Assembly: GCA_019510195.1 (NCBI GenBank)
Contig: JAEKKW010000057.1
Location: 1 to 64,000 of the forward strand
Direction: 5' to 3'
DNA from: Lysobacterales bacterium
Lineage (GTDB): Bacteria > Pseudomonadota > Gammaproteobacteria > Xanthomonadales > Xanthomonadaceae
DNA length: 64,000 nt
Made by a program: the position numbers and the translations under genes. Of the stretch, positions 25,417 to 35,377 are shown piece after piece (position 1 is the stretch's first letter; every line of letters begins with the position of its first letter). The notes under the pieces were generated by a model. That model was not told the DNA's origin. It saw only the letters and a program-made list of their open reading frames with translations, and did not search any database.

Positions 25417-26879
25417 TGCGACTTCTTCCCGGATTCGGAAATGGAGGATGGCGAGGGCAGTTGGACGGGCACGCCGCCGCCCAGGGCAATATCGAGATCG
25501 ATCGTCGACTGCAGGCGGCGCGCGCGCAGTGCGGAGAGTTGCTGGTCGAGCTGCAGGATCGGTTTTTGTGCGGTCAGCACGTCGAGCTGGTTGGCGAGCC
25601 CGGCCTTCTGGCGCTGGGTCACCAGCATCGCCGAGCGCGCCTGCTGGTCACGTGCACTGGTCGCGGCGGAAATCTGCGCGTCGAGTTCACGTGCCGACTG
25701 CACGGCGTCGGTGACTTCGCGGATCGCGTTCAACACCGTCTGGTCGTAACCGGCGACGGCAAGATCGAAATCGGCATTGGCGCCGCGCAACTGCGAGCGC
25801 AAGCGGCCGCCGTCGAGGATCGGCAACGAAATCGCCGGCCCACCGAACACCAGCCCGGCATCCGACTTGAACAGGTCACCGAGCTTGCCGGCGGCCAGTC
25901 CGACCATCGCCGAGAGATTCAAGCTCGGATAGAAGTCGGACTTTGCGGACTTGATGCCTCTCGACGCCGCTTCGACATGCCAGCGCGCGGCGGCGACATC
26001 GGGACGGCGGCTGACCAGTTCGCTGGGCAGCAGGGACGGAATCGCGATGCCATCCGTCTTCAACTGCGGGCGCTCGATCGCCAGTCCGCGATCCGGACCT
26101 TTCCCGGCGAGCATCGCCAGCGCATTGCGCAGCGCGCTGATCTGCTGGTCGGCCGCCTGCATCTGCGCACGCGCGTTGTCTTCGGCGCTGGCGATTTGCG
26201 TCAGCGCGATCTGGTTGTCGATGCCGGCCTTGACGCGTTGCGTCGCCAGTGCGTGCAGGCTGGAATTGCGCTTGAGATCGCGTTCGGCGACGTCACGCGC
26301 GTCCCATGCCTGTGCCAACGTGGCGTAGGTGCGCGCGATGTTGCCTTCCAGCGTCAGCCGCGCGGCCTGCGCATCGGCTTCCTGCGCGCGCGCCGCGCCA
26401 ACCGCTGATTGCCACTTCGCGTGCTTGCCGCCCCACAGGTCGGGCGCCCAGGCGAAGCTCAGCGACAGCACCTCGGAGTGCAACATCTTGCCGCCGATCG
26501 GGGGCGGCGCCAGGGTTTCGGGAATCTTCACTGCGGCGACTTGTGCGCCCGCGCCCAGCGTCGGATAGAGGCCGGCTTCGGCGAGGCCCGCCTGCGCGAA
26601 TGCCTTGCGGGTGCGTGCATCGGCGACCGCGATGCTTGGCGATCCCGCCAGTGATTCCTGCATCAAGGCGTCGAGTTGCGGATCGCCATAGGCGTTCCAC
26701 CACTGCGCCTTTGGCCATGCGACATCGCTGACCGGCGTGCGACCGAGACTGGCGGCGGCCTGGAATCGATCGGGATCCTGCAACGAGGATTCCGGCTTCA
26801 AGTTGTGGGTGCTGGCGCAGCCGGCCAGCACGGTGGCCAGCGCAAGTGCGGACAATGGTTGCAGGTGGCGTATCGCCAT
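25413..26879 (-). CDS. Outer membrane efflux protein (NodT/OprM family lipoprotein)
   Basis: Lipobox VLAGCAS; SRRPDVAAARWHVEAASRGIKSAKSDFYPSLNLSA. Confidence 0.92.
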   Translation of the reverse strand: MAIRHLQPLSALALATVLAGCASTHNLKPESSLQDPDRFQAAASLGRTPVSDVAWPKAQWWNAYGDPQLDALMQESLAGSPSIAVADARTRKAFAQAGLAEAGLYPTLGAGAQVAAVKIPETLAPPPIGGKMLHSEVLSLSFAWAPDLWGGKHAKWQSAVGAARAQEADAQAARLTLEGNIARTYATLAQAWDARDVAERDLKRNSSLHALATQRVKAGIDNQIALTQIASAEDNARAQMQAADQQISALRNALAMLAGKGPDRGLAIERPQLKTDGIAIPSLLPSELVSRRPDVAAARWHVEAASRGIKSAKSDFYPSLNLSAMVGLAAGKLGDLFKSDAGLVFGGPAISLPILDGGRLRSQLRGANADFDLAVAGYDQTVLNAIREVTDAVQSARELDAQISAATSARDQQARSAMLVTQRQKAGLANQLDVLTAQKPILQLDQQLSALRARRLQSTIDLDIALGGGVPVQLPSPSSISESGKKSQ

Positions 26880-27337
26880 CACGCTGACTCCGTGTTCGTG
26901 AGGTTGGTGCGGACGCGTTCGAGTGTGCAAATGAACTGCTCGCGTTCTGATGCGCTCATGCCGGACAGCGCGCGTTCGCGCACGCGATCACTGCAGGCGC
27001 TGCACTGGTCGTAGATCGCGCGTCCGGCGTCGGTGAGCTCGATGCGCAGGGCGCGGCGGTCGGTCGGATCGTCTGCGCGGGCGAGCAGGCCTTTCTCCTC
27101 GAGCTTGTCGAGCAGGCGGGTCATCGCCCCATGACTCAGCTCGGCGGCACGCGCCAGTTCGCCCACGCTGATGTGGCCATCGGTCATTCCGAGCTTCTTG
27201 AGGGTGACGAACTGGCTGAAGGTCAGGTCATGGCCCAGCCGCTCCAGTTCGCTCTCCATCGCGTGCCACATCGCATCGCGGACCTGCCGGAACAGCAGGC
27301 CGAGCGAGGAGCCGGCGCAGAGGGGGGGCGTATTCAT
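26879..27337 (-). CDS. MarR-family transcriptional regulator
   Basis: wHTH with LSHGAMTRLLDKLEEKGLLARADDPTDRRALRIELT; first gene of the efflux operon. Confidence 0.92.
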   Translation of the reverse strand: MNTPPLCAGSSLGLLFRQVRDAMWHAMESELERLGHDLTFSQFVTLKKLGMTDGHISVGELARAAELSHGAMTRLLDKLEEKGLLARADDPTDRRALRIELTDAGRAIYDQCSACSDRVRERALSGMSASEREQFICTLERVRTNLTNTESA

Positions 27338-27363
27338 GGGGCGGCATTATTCTCGCCCGTGCA

Positions 27364-27394
27364 ATAGTTGTCAATGCAATTATTGTTACAACAA
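27364..27394. promoter_or_regulatory. Putative MarR-type operator pair
   Basis: ATAGTTG-N6-CAATTAT (one mismatch) and TTGTT-AC-AACAA in an AT-rich stretch upstream of the marR start. Confidence 0.55.
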
Positions 27395-27415
27395 CAATGA
27401 AAACGATTTCCGCAT

Positions 27416-28198
27416 TCAGGTTCGTTTGAGGATCAGTTCCAGCACGAACTGGCTACCGAAAAAGGCCAGCAGCAGGGTCGCCATTGCCACCAGGGTCCAG
27501 CGCACCGCCCGCGTGCCGCGCCAGCCCCAACGCCAGCGCCCGAACAGCAGGACGGCGAAAATCAGCCAGGACAGCAGGCTCAGCACGGTCTTGTGGACCA
27601 GGTGCTGCTGGAACAGGTTGCCGACGAACAGGACCCCGGCGAGGATCGCCGCGGTCAGCAGCAGGAAGCCGATTTGCAGGGTGCGGAACAGGACCGTTTC
27701 CAGCTCGGTCAGGGGTGGCAACGCGCGCATCCAGCCGTGGAATTCGCGGTTGCGCATCGCCCGCTCCTGCAACCAGAGAACAATGGCCAACAGCGCGGCG
27801 ACCGCCAGCGTGGCGTAAGCGAACAATGCCAGCCAGGCGTGCAACTGCACCTGCCAGCTCATCGCCGGCTGGGGCGCGTGGCCATAGAGCGAATAGCAGG
27901 CCGCGAACACGGCGGCGAGCGGGAATACCACAACGCCGATCGCGTCGAGCCGCTTGCGGGCACCGAGCAGGGTCGTCACCGCCGCCATTCCCAGCGATAC
28001 CAGCGACAGCGCCGCGAAGAAGTGCATGTCGGGCACGCCGGTGCGATGCCAGGCCTCGATGTGCAACCAGGCGTGTTCGAGCAGGGCGAGCGCCGCCGGC
28101 AGTTTCCAGGCGCGACCATCGACACCACGCGCCACGCCACGGACCAGGATGGCGGCGGCGATCAGGTAGAACAGGACGGCGGCGGCACTCAGAAGCAT
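27416..28198 (-). CDS. Cytochrome c assembly family protein (CcsA/YpjD-like)
   Basis: Multi-TM; HAWLALFAYATLAVAALLAIVLWLQE; HLVHKTVLSLLSWLIFAVLLFGRWRWGWRG. Confidence 0.85.
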   Translation of the reverse strand: MLLSAAAVLFYLIAAAILVRGVARGVDGRAWKLPAALALLEHAWLHIEAWHRTGVPDMHFFAALSLVSLGMAAVTTLLGARKRLDAIGVVVFPLAAVFAACYSLYGHAPQPAMSWQVQLHAWLALFAYATLAVAALLAIVLWLQERAMRNREFHGWMRALPPLTELETVLFRTLQIGFLLLTAAILAGVLFVGNLFQQHLVHKTVLSLLSWLIFAVLLFGRWRWGWRGTRAVRWTLVAMATLLLAFFGSQFVLELILKRT

Positions 28199-28289
28199 TC
28201 AGCCAGTGTCGCATGTGACAGCCCCGGCGGGAGGGCATCGAAGCGCCAGCGTCTATACTTTGCGGCTTTCCGCATGACGCCACGCCGCA

Positions 28290-29663
28290 ATGTTTGAATC
28301 GTTGACCGAACGCCTGTCCGGCACCATCAACCGCATCCGCGGCCGTGGTCGCCTGACCGAATCCAACATCAGCGAAGCCCTGCGCGAAGTGCGCGTGGCC
28401 CTGCTCGAGGCCGACGTCGCGTTGCCGGTGGTGCAGGCGCTGATCCAGCGCATCAAGGTGCGCGCGCTGGGCCAGGAAGTGATGAAGTCGCTGACACCCG
28501 GCCAGCAGCTGGTCAAGGTGGTGCGCGACGAGCTCACCAACACGATGGGCGCGCAGAGCGTCGATCTCAATTTCAACGTGCCGGCGCCGGCGGTCATCCT
28601 GATGGCCGGTCTGCAGGGCGCGGGCAAGACCACGACGGTCGGCAAGCTCGCCAAACACCTCAAGGAAAAGCGCAAGAAGAAGGTGATGGTGGTGAGCGCG
28701 GACGTCTATCGTCCAGCCGCGATCGAACAGCTGAAGACGCTGGCGCAGCAGGTCGGCGTCACGTTCTTCCCGTCCGATGCGGGGCAGAAGCCGGAAGCGA
28801 TCGTGCGCGCGGCGATCGATCACGCGAAGAAGTCCTTCGCCGACGTGCTGATCGTCGATACCGCCGGCCGTCTCGCCATCGACCAGCCGATGATGGACGA
28901 GATCAAGGCGCTGCACGCCGCGGTGAATCCGGTCGAAACCTTGTTCGTCGTCGATTCGATGACCGGCCAGGATGCCGCCAATACCGCCAAGGCCTTCAAC
29001 GAGGCGCTGCCGCTGACCGGCGTGGTGCTGACCAAGACCGACGGCGACGCCCGCGGCGGCGCGGTGCTGAGCGTGCGCTACATCACCGGCAAGCCGATCA
29101 AGTTCGTCGGCGTCGGCGAGAAGCCGGACGGCCTCGACGTCTTCCACCCCGATCGCGCGGCCAGCCGCATCCTCGACATGGGCGACGTGCTGTCGCTGGT
29201 CGAACAGGTGGAAGCCAACGTAGACAAGGAGAAGGCGCAGAAGCTCGCCGAGAAGGTCGCCAAGGGCCGTCGCTTCGATCTCCAGGACATGCACGACCAG
29301 TTCGAGCAGATGCAGAACATGGGGGGGCTGTCCGGGTTGATGGACAAGTTGCCGGGCATGGGCCAGATCCCGGGTCAGGTCAAGGATCAGATCACCGGGC
29401 GCGAAATTCCGCGAATGATGGCGATCATCAAGTCGATGACGCCGAAGGAACGCCGCAATCCCGACCTGCTCAACGGCTCGCGGCGCGCCCGCATCGCCCG
29501 CGGGGCGGGTCTGCAGCCGCAGGACGTGAACCGCCTGATGAAGCAGTACCAGCAGATGGAAAAAATGATGGGCAAGCTCGGCCGTGGCGGCATGAAGGGC
29601 ATGATGCGCGGCTTGAGCGGGATGATGGGCGGGCGCGGCGGGATGCCGCCGATGATGAGGTAA
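28290..29663 (+). CDS. ffh: Signal recognition particle protein Ffh
   Basis: GLQGAGKTTTVGKLA, DTAGRL, TKTDGDARGG, Met-rich M domain. Confidence 0.98.
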   Translation: MFESLTERLSGTINRIRGRGRLTESNISEALREVRVALLEADVALPVVQALIQRIKVRALGQEVMKSLTPGQQLVKVVRDELTNTMGAQSVDLNFNVPAPAVILMAGLQGAGKTTTVGKLAKHLKEKRKKKVMVVSADVYRPAAIEQLKTLAQQVGVTFFPSDAGQKPEAIVRAAIDHAKKSFADVLIVDTAGRLAIDQPMMDEIKALHAAVNPVETLFVVDSMTGQDAANTAKAFNEALPLTGVVLTKTDGDARGGAVLSVRYITGKPIKFVGVGEKPDGLDVFHPDRAASRILDMGDVLSLVEQVEANVDKEKAQKLAEKVAKGRRFDLQDMHDQFEQMQNMGGLSGLMDKLPGMGQIPGQVKDQITGREIPRMMAIIKSMTPKERRNPDLLNGSRRARIARGAGLQPQDVNRLMKQYQQMEKMMGKLGRGGMKGMMRGLSGMMGGRGGMPPMMR

Positions 29664-29765
29664 GCCAGGCCGGGAAAGTCCGGGGTGTGGCGCGGATTGG
29701 CGGCGCCCTGCTATAATTTCCGGCTTACCCTGCCATTCCGGCAGCTGGGCAACACCGAGCACACC

Positions 29766-30023
29766 ATGGTCAAGATTCGCCTTACCCGCGGCGGCGCCAA
29801 GAAGCGTCCCTTCTACCACATCATCGTCACCGACAGCCGCAGCGCCCGTGATGGCCGCAACATCGAGCGCGTCGGTTACTTCAACCCGATCGCCGCCGGC
29901 CAGGACAAGCGCGTCGAGCTCGACGTCGAGCGCGTCAAGTTCTGGATCGAGCGCGGTGCGCAGATGACCGAAAAGGTCGGCGCGCTGTACAAGGAAGCCG
30001 CCAAGCCGGCTACCGCGGCCTGA
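29766..30023 (+). CDS. rpsP: 30S ribosomal protein S16
   Basis: [31 protein letters not shown]. Confidence 0.98.
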   Translation: MVKIRLTRGGAKKRPFYHIIVTDSRSARDGRNIERVGYFNPIAAGQDKRVELDVERVKFWIERGAQMTEKVGALYKEAAKPATAA

Positions 30024-30045
30024 CGGCCTGCCGCGCGCGACGCGC

Positions 30046-30573
30046 GTGGCGATTTCGCACATGATCGACACCGGGCGCCGCATCCTCATAGGCAGGGTGC
30101 ATGGCGCCTTTGGTGTTCGTGGCGAACTGAAAATCGAATCCTTCAGCGAGCCGCCGCAGGCTTTGCTGAAATACGCGCCGCTGATCCTGCGCGACGCGCG
30201 CGGCAACGAACGCGAACTGGAAGAGGTCCGTGGTCGCGTTGGCGCCAAGGGCCTGGTGATGTCGATGCCCGGCATCGAGGATCGCGATGCCGCCGAAGCG
30301 CTGCGTGGCGCCGAACTCCACGTCCCGCGTTCGGTGCTGCCGCCGCCCGCGCCGGGCGAGTACTACTGGATCGACCTCGAAGGCCTCGAAGTCGTGACGG
30401 TCGAGGGCGCGGTGCTTGGTCGCGTCTCCCATCTGTTCTCCACCGGCGTCAACGACGTGCTGGTGGTCGAAGGCGAGCGCGAACGCATGATCCCGTTCAA
30501 GGAACCCGACTACGTGACGTCGGTGGATTTCGACGCGGGCCGCATCACCGTCGATTGGGATCCGGATTTCTGA
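30046..30573 (+). CDS. rimM: Ribosome maturation factor RimM
   Basis: [31 protein letters not shown]. Start may be ATG 30061. Confidence 0.95.
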   Translation: MAISHMIDTGRRILIGRVHGAFGVRGELKIESFSEPPQALLKYAPLILRDARGNERELEEVRGRVGAKGLVMSMPGIEDRDAAEALRGAELHVPRSVLPPPAPGEYYWIDLEGLEVVTVEGAVLGRVSHLFSTGVNDVLVVEGERERMIPFKEPDYVTSVDFDAGRITVDWDPDF

Positions 30574-30581
30574 GCCGCGCC

Positions 30582-31316
30582 ATGCGCATCGACATCATCA
30601 GCCTGTTCCCGGAATTCGTCGCCCAGTGCGCCGGCTTCGGCGTGGTCGGGCGTGCGCAGGAACGCGGGTTGCTGGCGTTGCACGGCTGGAATCCGCGCGA
30701 CCACGCCGAGGGCAACTATCGCCGCGTCGACGACCGCACCTTCGGCGGCGGTCCCGGCATGGTGATGATGATCGACCCGCTGCTGGCCACGCTGGATGCG
30801 ATGCAGACCGACGATGCAGCGAAAGCGCATGTGATCTACCTCAGTCCGCAAGGTCGTCCGCTCACCCAGGCGCGCGCGCGCGAATTGGCAGCAATGCCGC
30901 GACTGGCGCTGCTCTGCGGTCGCTATGAAGGCGTCGACGAACGCCTGATCGCGGCCCGGGTCGACGAGGAGATCTCGATCGGCGACTACGTGTTGTCCGG
31001 CGGCGAGCTGGCGGCAGCAGTCGTGGTGGATGCCGTTGCCCGCCTGCAGGACGGTGCGCTGAACGATGCCGAGTCGGCTGCCCAGGACAGCTTCGAGGAC
31101 GGGCTGCTCGACTGCCCGCACTACACCAAGCCGGTCAGCCACGTGTTGGGCGATGTGCCGGAGGTGTTGCTGTCCGGCCATCACGGCGAAATCGCCCGCT
31201 GGCGTCGCCAGCAATCCCTGCTGCGGACGGCGCAACGCCGTCCGGACCTGCTGGCCGGAGCGGGCCTGACCGCGGCCGACCTGGCTTTCCTGCGCGGACA
31301 CGGGCTGGAGCCTTGA
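30582..31316 (+). CDS. trmD: tRNA (guanine-N1)-methyltransferase
   Basis: [52 protein letters not shown]. Confidence 0.98.
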   Translation: MRIDIISLFPEFVAQCAGFGVVGRAQERGLLALHGWNPRDHAEGNYRRVDDRTFGGGPGMVMMIDPLLATLDAMQTDDAAKAHVIYLSPQGRPLTQARARELAAMPRLALLCGRYEGVDERLIAARVDEEISIGDYVLSGGELAAAVVVDAVARLQDGALNDAESAAQDSFEDGLLDCPHYTKPVSHVLGDVPEVLLSGHHGEIARWRRQQSLLRTAQRRPDLLAGAGLTAADLAFLRGHGLEP

Positions 31317-31355
31317 AGAGGAAAATTCCCGCGCAGGAGATTCCCGTTGGCGGGA

Positions 31356-31385
31356 TTGATCCAGCCCGGGAAATCGTCCTATAAT
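31356..31385 (+). promoter_or_regulatory. Sigma70-type promoter for rplS
   Basis: TTGATC, 18 bp, TATAAT. Confidence 0.6.
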
Positions 31386-31451
31386 AATGGGCTTACCGCC
31401 GCGGACCCCTTGGGAACGCGCCCAGAATAACGACAGAACAACGGTGTCACC

Positions 31452-31862
31452 ATGAGCAAGCCCTCGCTGAGCAACCTGATCAACGAATTCGAGACCGCGC
31501 AGGCGGCCCGCACCCTGCCGGACTTCGGTCCCGGCGACACCGTGATCGTCAACGTCAAGGTGAAGGAAGGCAACCGCGAGCGCGTCCAAGCCTATGAAGG
31601 CGTGGTTATCGCCCGCAAGAACGCCGGCCTCAACTCCTCGTTCACCGTCCGCAAGATCTCGCATGGCTACGGCGTGGAGCGCGTGTTCCAGTCGTTCAGC
31701 CCGGTCATCGAGTCGGTGAAGGTGAAGCGTCGCGGTGACGTGCGCTCGGCCAAGCTGTACTACCTGCGTAGCCTGGAAGGCAAGGCCGCCCGCATCCGCG
31801 AGGATCTGGCCGCCGTCGCCAAGGCCAAGGCCGAAGCCAAGGCTGCCGAAGCTGGCGAATAA
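31452..31862 (+). CDS. rplS: 50S ribosomal protein L19
   Basis: [55 protein letters not shown]. Confidence 0.98.
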   Translation: MSKPSLSNLINEFETAQAARTLPDFGPGDTVIVNVKVKEGNRERVQAYEGVVIARKNAGLNSSFTVRKISHGYGVERVFQSFSPVIESVKVKRRGDVRSAKLYYLRSLEGKAARIREDLAAVAKAKAEAKAAEAGE

Positions 31863-31885
31863 TCGCGCCATGCGTGAAGCGCATG

Positions 31886-31912
31886 ACGGCCGCCTCCGGG
31901 CGGCCGTTTGCG
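31886..31912 (+). terminator. Rho-independent terminator after rplS
   Basis: ACGGCCGCC-TCCG-GGCGGCCGTTT. Confidence 0.7.
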
Positions 31913-31946
31913 TTTGTACGGTTCCATTGATGCGGGAGTTGTGCCG

Positions 31947-33377
31947 ATGAGGGCGTCACGCCGGCTGCCGTTGATCGTCGCCTGCGCGCTGTTCATCGAG
32001 AACATGGATTCGACGGTGTTGTCGACGGCGTTGCCAGCGATCGCCCACGATTTCGGTGTCGATCCGATTTCATTGAAGCTGGTATTGACCAGCTATCTGC
32101 TGGCGTTGGCGGTGTTCATTCCGATCAGCGGCTGGGTTGCCGATCGCTTCGGTGCGCGCATCACCTTCATGAGCGCGATCGCGGTGTTCCTGCTGGGATC
32201 GGTCGGGTGTGCGGCCAGTCCGTCGCTGGAATGGATGGTGCTGGCGCGCTTCGTGCAGGGCATGGGTGGCGCGATGATGGTTCCGGTGGGACGACTGGTG
32301 CTTTTGCGCACCGTCGAGAAATCGGAACTGGTGCAGGCGCTGAGCTGGCTGACGATTCCCGCGCTGGTCGGGCCGGTGGCGGGACCGCCGCTTGGCGGAT
32401 TCATCACCACCTGGTTCGACTGGCGCTGGATCTTCCTGATCAACCTGCCGATGGGTGCGCTCGGCATCGCGCTGGCATGGCGCTACATCCCGGCATTGAA
32501 GGAGCCGGTGCAGGCGCTCGACTGGCCCGGCTTCCTGCTCTCGGGCTTCGGCCTGGCGCTGGCGATGTTCGGTTTCTCCACGCTCGGGCACCTGGAGGTT
32601 CCGCTGTGGGCGTCGATCGCGGTGCTGTTGCTTGGAGTGGCGGGGTTGGTCGTTTACGGCGTCCGTGCGCGGCGCGTCGAATATCCGTTGCTCGACCTGC
32701 GCCTGTTCCGCATCCCGACATACAAGGCCGGCGTCCTCGGCGGCAGCCTGTTCCGCATCGGCGTCGGCGCGGTTCCGTTCCTGCTGCCATTGATGCTCCA
32801 GGTCGGTTTCGGATTGAGCCCGTTGCAGTCGGGTGGACTGACGTTCGTGTCGGCGGTCGGCGCGATGTTCATGAAGACGATCGCGGCGTGGATCATCCGC
32901 CAATGGGGATTCCGCCGCGTGCTGGTGTTCAACGCGTTGCTGTCGTCCGCTTCGCTGGCGATCTACGGATTGTTCCGTCCGTCGACGCCGCATCTGCTGG
33001 TGATGACGGTGCTGCTGGTCAGCGGCTGCATGCGATCCCTGCAGTTCACCAGCCTCAACGCGGTCAGCTATGCCGATGTCGGGCAGTTGCAGATCAGCCA
33101 GGCCAGCAGCCTGGCGGCGATGATGCAGCAGCTGTCGGTGAGCGTGGGCGTCGCCGTCGCCGGACTCGCGCTGCAAGCGTGCGGATGGTTGCGCCACGTA
33201 CCGACCACCGATGTCCACAATTTCTATCTGGCGTTTCCGCTGGTGGCGCTGATCTCGGCGTTGTCCGCGATCATGATGTGGCGACTGCCCGCGGATGCCG
33301 GTGCCGACATGGCGGGCAGGGCGCGTGCCGGACACGAAGTGGCCGAACCGAAAGTGGAACAGCGCCCGGCGATGTAG
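31947..33377 (+). CDS. MFS transporter, DHA2-like
   Basis: IENMDSTVLSTALPAIAHDFGVDP; GPPLGGFITTWFDWRWIFLINLPMG; about 14 TM. Confidence 0.9.
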   Translation: MRASRRLPLIVACALFIENMDSTVLSTALPAIAHDFGVDPISLKLVLTSYLLALAVFIPISGWVADRFGARITFMSAIAVFLLGSVGCAASPSLEWMVLARFVQGMGGAMMVPVGRLVLLRTVEKSELVQALSWLTIPALVGPVAGPPLGGFITTWFDWRWIFLINLPMGALGIALAWRYIPALKEPVQALDWPGFLLSGFGLALAMFGFSTLGHLEVPLWASIAVLLLGVAGLVVYGVRARRVEYPLLDLRLFRIPTYKAGVLGGSLFRIGVGAVPFLLPLMLQVGFGLSPLQSGGLTFVSAVGAMFMKTIAAWIIRQWGFRRVLVFNALLSSASLAIYGLFRPSTPHLLVMTVLLVSGCMRSLQFTSLNAVSYADVGQLQISQASSLAAMMQQLSVSVGVAVAGLALQACGWLRHVPTTDVHNFYLAFPLVALISALSAIMMWRLPADAGADMAGRARAGHEVAEPKVEQRPAM

Positions 33378-33383
33378 TCGCGA

Positions 33384-34892
33384 TCAATCGTTGGCGGGTG
33401 GCGCCTGGTCGGCGACCAGGGTTGGCGCTTCCGATGGCACTTCGGCGGGGATCGCGACCGGCGCCGGTTGCTGCAGCATCTTCGCCTGGCGCCAGCGGCC
33501 CCAGCGGTAATAGGCGATCGACATCAGCATCGAGCACACCGAACTCGCCGGGAAACTCCACCAGATCGCATCGATGCCCAGCCACGGTTGCAGCCATTTC
33601 GCGAACGGCACGCGAATGCCCCACAGCGCGAAGGCGAGGATCAGCAGTGGTGGCATCACCGCGCCGGTCGAGCGCACCACGCCGGCGAGCACCATGGTGA
33701 CGCCGAAGAACATGAAGGCCCAGATCGCGATGTGATTGAGATGGCGCGCGATTTCGATCGACGGGCTGCCATCGGGCAGGAACAGCGACAGGATGGTCTG
33801 GTCGAACAGGATGATCGGCGCAATCAGGATGCCGGTGAGCAGGAAATTGAACAGCGTGCCGACGCGCGCGGTGGCGTCGACGCGCGACCAGTTGCGGGCG
33901 CCGACGTTCTGCGCGGCCATCGACGAACACGCGGCCCCGATCGCCATCGCCGGCATCTGCACGTAGGTCCACAACTGGCCGGCGGCGCCGTAGCCGGCGG
34001 TGACATCGATGCCGTGGCTGTTGACCATGCCGATCATCGCGATCATCGCCAGCGAGATCACCACCATCTGCACGCCCATCGGCACGCCTTTGGTGATCAA
34101 TGCGCGCAGGATCAAGGGATCGGGCTTGAACAATGCGCGTTCCTTCCACTCGATCCACAGGTGATGGTCCTTGCGGCGCAACCACCACAGCAGCGCGGCG
34201 AGGCTCACGGCATTGGCGACCAGGGTGGACAGCGCCGAGCCGGCGATGCCGAGTTTCGGGAACGGGCCGAGTCCGAAGATCAGCAAGGGATTGCCGATGA
34301 TGTCGAGGCCGACCGCGAGCAGCAGGAAGGCGAAGGGCGTGCGGGTATCGCCGGCGCCGCGCAGGATGGCGCTGACCCACGAGAACAGGTAGAGGAATGG
34401 CACCGCCAGGAAGATGATGCGCAGATAGGCTTCGGCGAGCGGCAGTGCCGCCGCGGGCGTGCCCATCGCGGCAAGGATGTGTTTCGCGAATGGCAGGCCG
34501 AGCACGGCGATCGCCAGCGAGACGATGATGAAGAAGGTCGCGCTGGTGCCGATCACGCGACGCGCCTGTTCGATGTTGCGCGCGCCGGTGGCTTGCGCGA
34601 TCAGGATGGTGGCCGCCATGCCGATGCCGAACACCGAGCCGATCAGGAAGAACAGGATGCTGTTGGCATTGGCGGCTGCAGTGAGCGCGTTTTCACCGAG
34701 GAAGCGCCCGACCCAGACGGCATTGATCGAACCGTTGAGCGACTGCAGGACGTTGCCGGCGAGGATCGGCAGCGCGAATTTCAGCAGCGTCGTGGCGATC
34801 GGTCCCTGGGTGAGGTCGCGCGCGGTTGACGCTGGTGGTCGTGGCGCGGATGCTGCGGGGGGCCGGGAATCGCCGGGATCGGGTTGGCTCAT
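33384..34892 (-). CDS. MATE family efflux transporter
   Basis: ILAGNVLQSLNGSINAVWVGRFLGENALTAAANANS; multi-TM MatE repeats. Confidence 0.92.
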   Translation of the reverse strand: MSQPDPGDSRPPAASAPRPPASTARDLTQGPIATTLLKFALPILAGNVLQSLNGSINAVWVGRFLGENALTAAANANSILFFLIGSVFGIGMAATILIAQATGARNIEQARRVIGTSATFFIIVSLAIAVLGLPFAKHILAAMGTPAAALPLAEAYLRIIFLAVPFLYLFSWVSAILRGAGDTRTPFAFLLLAVGLDIIGNPLLIFGLGPFPKLGIAGSALSTLVANAVSLAALLWWLRRKDHHLWIEWKERALFKPDPLILRALITKGVPMGVQMVVISLAMIAMIGMVNSHGIDVTAGYGAAGQLWTYVQMPAMAIGAACSSMAAQNVGARNWSRVDATARVGTLFNFLLTGILIAPIILFDQTILSLFLPDGSPSIEIARHLNHIAIWAFMFFGVTMVLAGVVRSTGAVMPPLLILAFALWGIRVPFAKWLQPWLGIDAIWWSFPASSVCSMLMSIAYYRWGRWRQAKMLQQPAPVAIPAEVPSEAPTLVADQAPPAND

Positions 34893-34936
34893 TGGGTGAT
34901 GATCGCAAAACTGCGAATGCAGCGGGTGGAGACGGC

Positions 34937-35341
34937 GTGACAGTTGATGCTGCGCAGGTGGGCATTCGCCTCGATGTCTGGCTGTGGGCGGCGCGGTTTT
35001 TCAGGACGCGATCGCTGGCGAAGCAGGCGGTCGAGGTCGGTCGCGTCGAAGTGGACGGGCAGCGCGCCAAGGCATCGCGGCCGGTGCGCGTTGATGATCG
35101 ACTGAAGATCACCCGCGGCGGAGAGACATTCGTGATCGGCGTGCGTGGCTTGAGCGAACAGCGTGGCCCGGCCGGCGTGGCGCAAACCCTGTATGTCGAG
35201 GACCCAGAATCGATCATGGCACGCACCGAGGCACGGGCGACCGCTGCTGCCGCGCGCGCCGGTTACACCCCGCCCGAGGGCCGGCCGGACAAGCGGGCGC
35301 GACGACTGATCCGGGCACTGGGTGATATCGATGCCTTGTGA
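34937..35341 (+). CDS. hslR: S4-domain RNA-binding protein, Hsp15-like
   Basis: RLDVWLWAARFFRTRSLAKQAVEVGRVEVDGQRAKASRPVRVDDRLKI; GTG start. Confidence 0.85.
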   Translation: MTVDAAQVGIRLDVWLWAARFFRTRSLAKQAVEVGRVEVDGQRAKASRPVRVDDRLKITRGGETFVIGVRGLSEQRGPAGVAQTLYVEDPESIMARTEARATAAAARAGYTPPEGRPDKRARRLIRALGDIDAL

Positions 35342-35377
35342 TTTACCCTTGTGACTGGCGACGACGACGAGGCCACG

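Noticed and set aside
27453-30275. 940-aa minus-strand ORF spanning the cytochrome c assembly gene, ffh and rpsP
   Set aside because: Shadow frame over ffh/rpsP and an alternative frame of the CcsA-like gene; no coherent protein domains.
33468-34829. 453-aa plus-strand ORF opposite the MATE transporter
   Set aside because: Antisense shadow; the MATE protein is clearly encoded on the minus strand.
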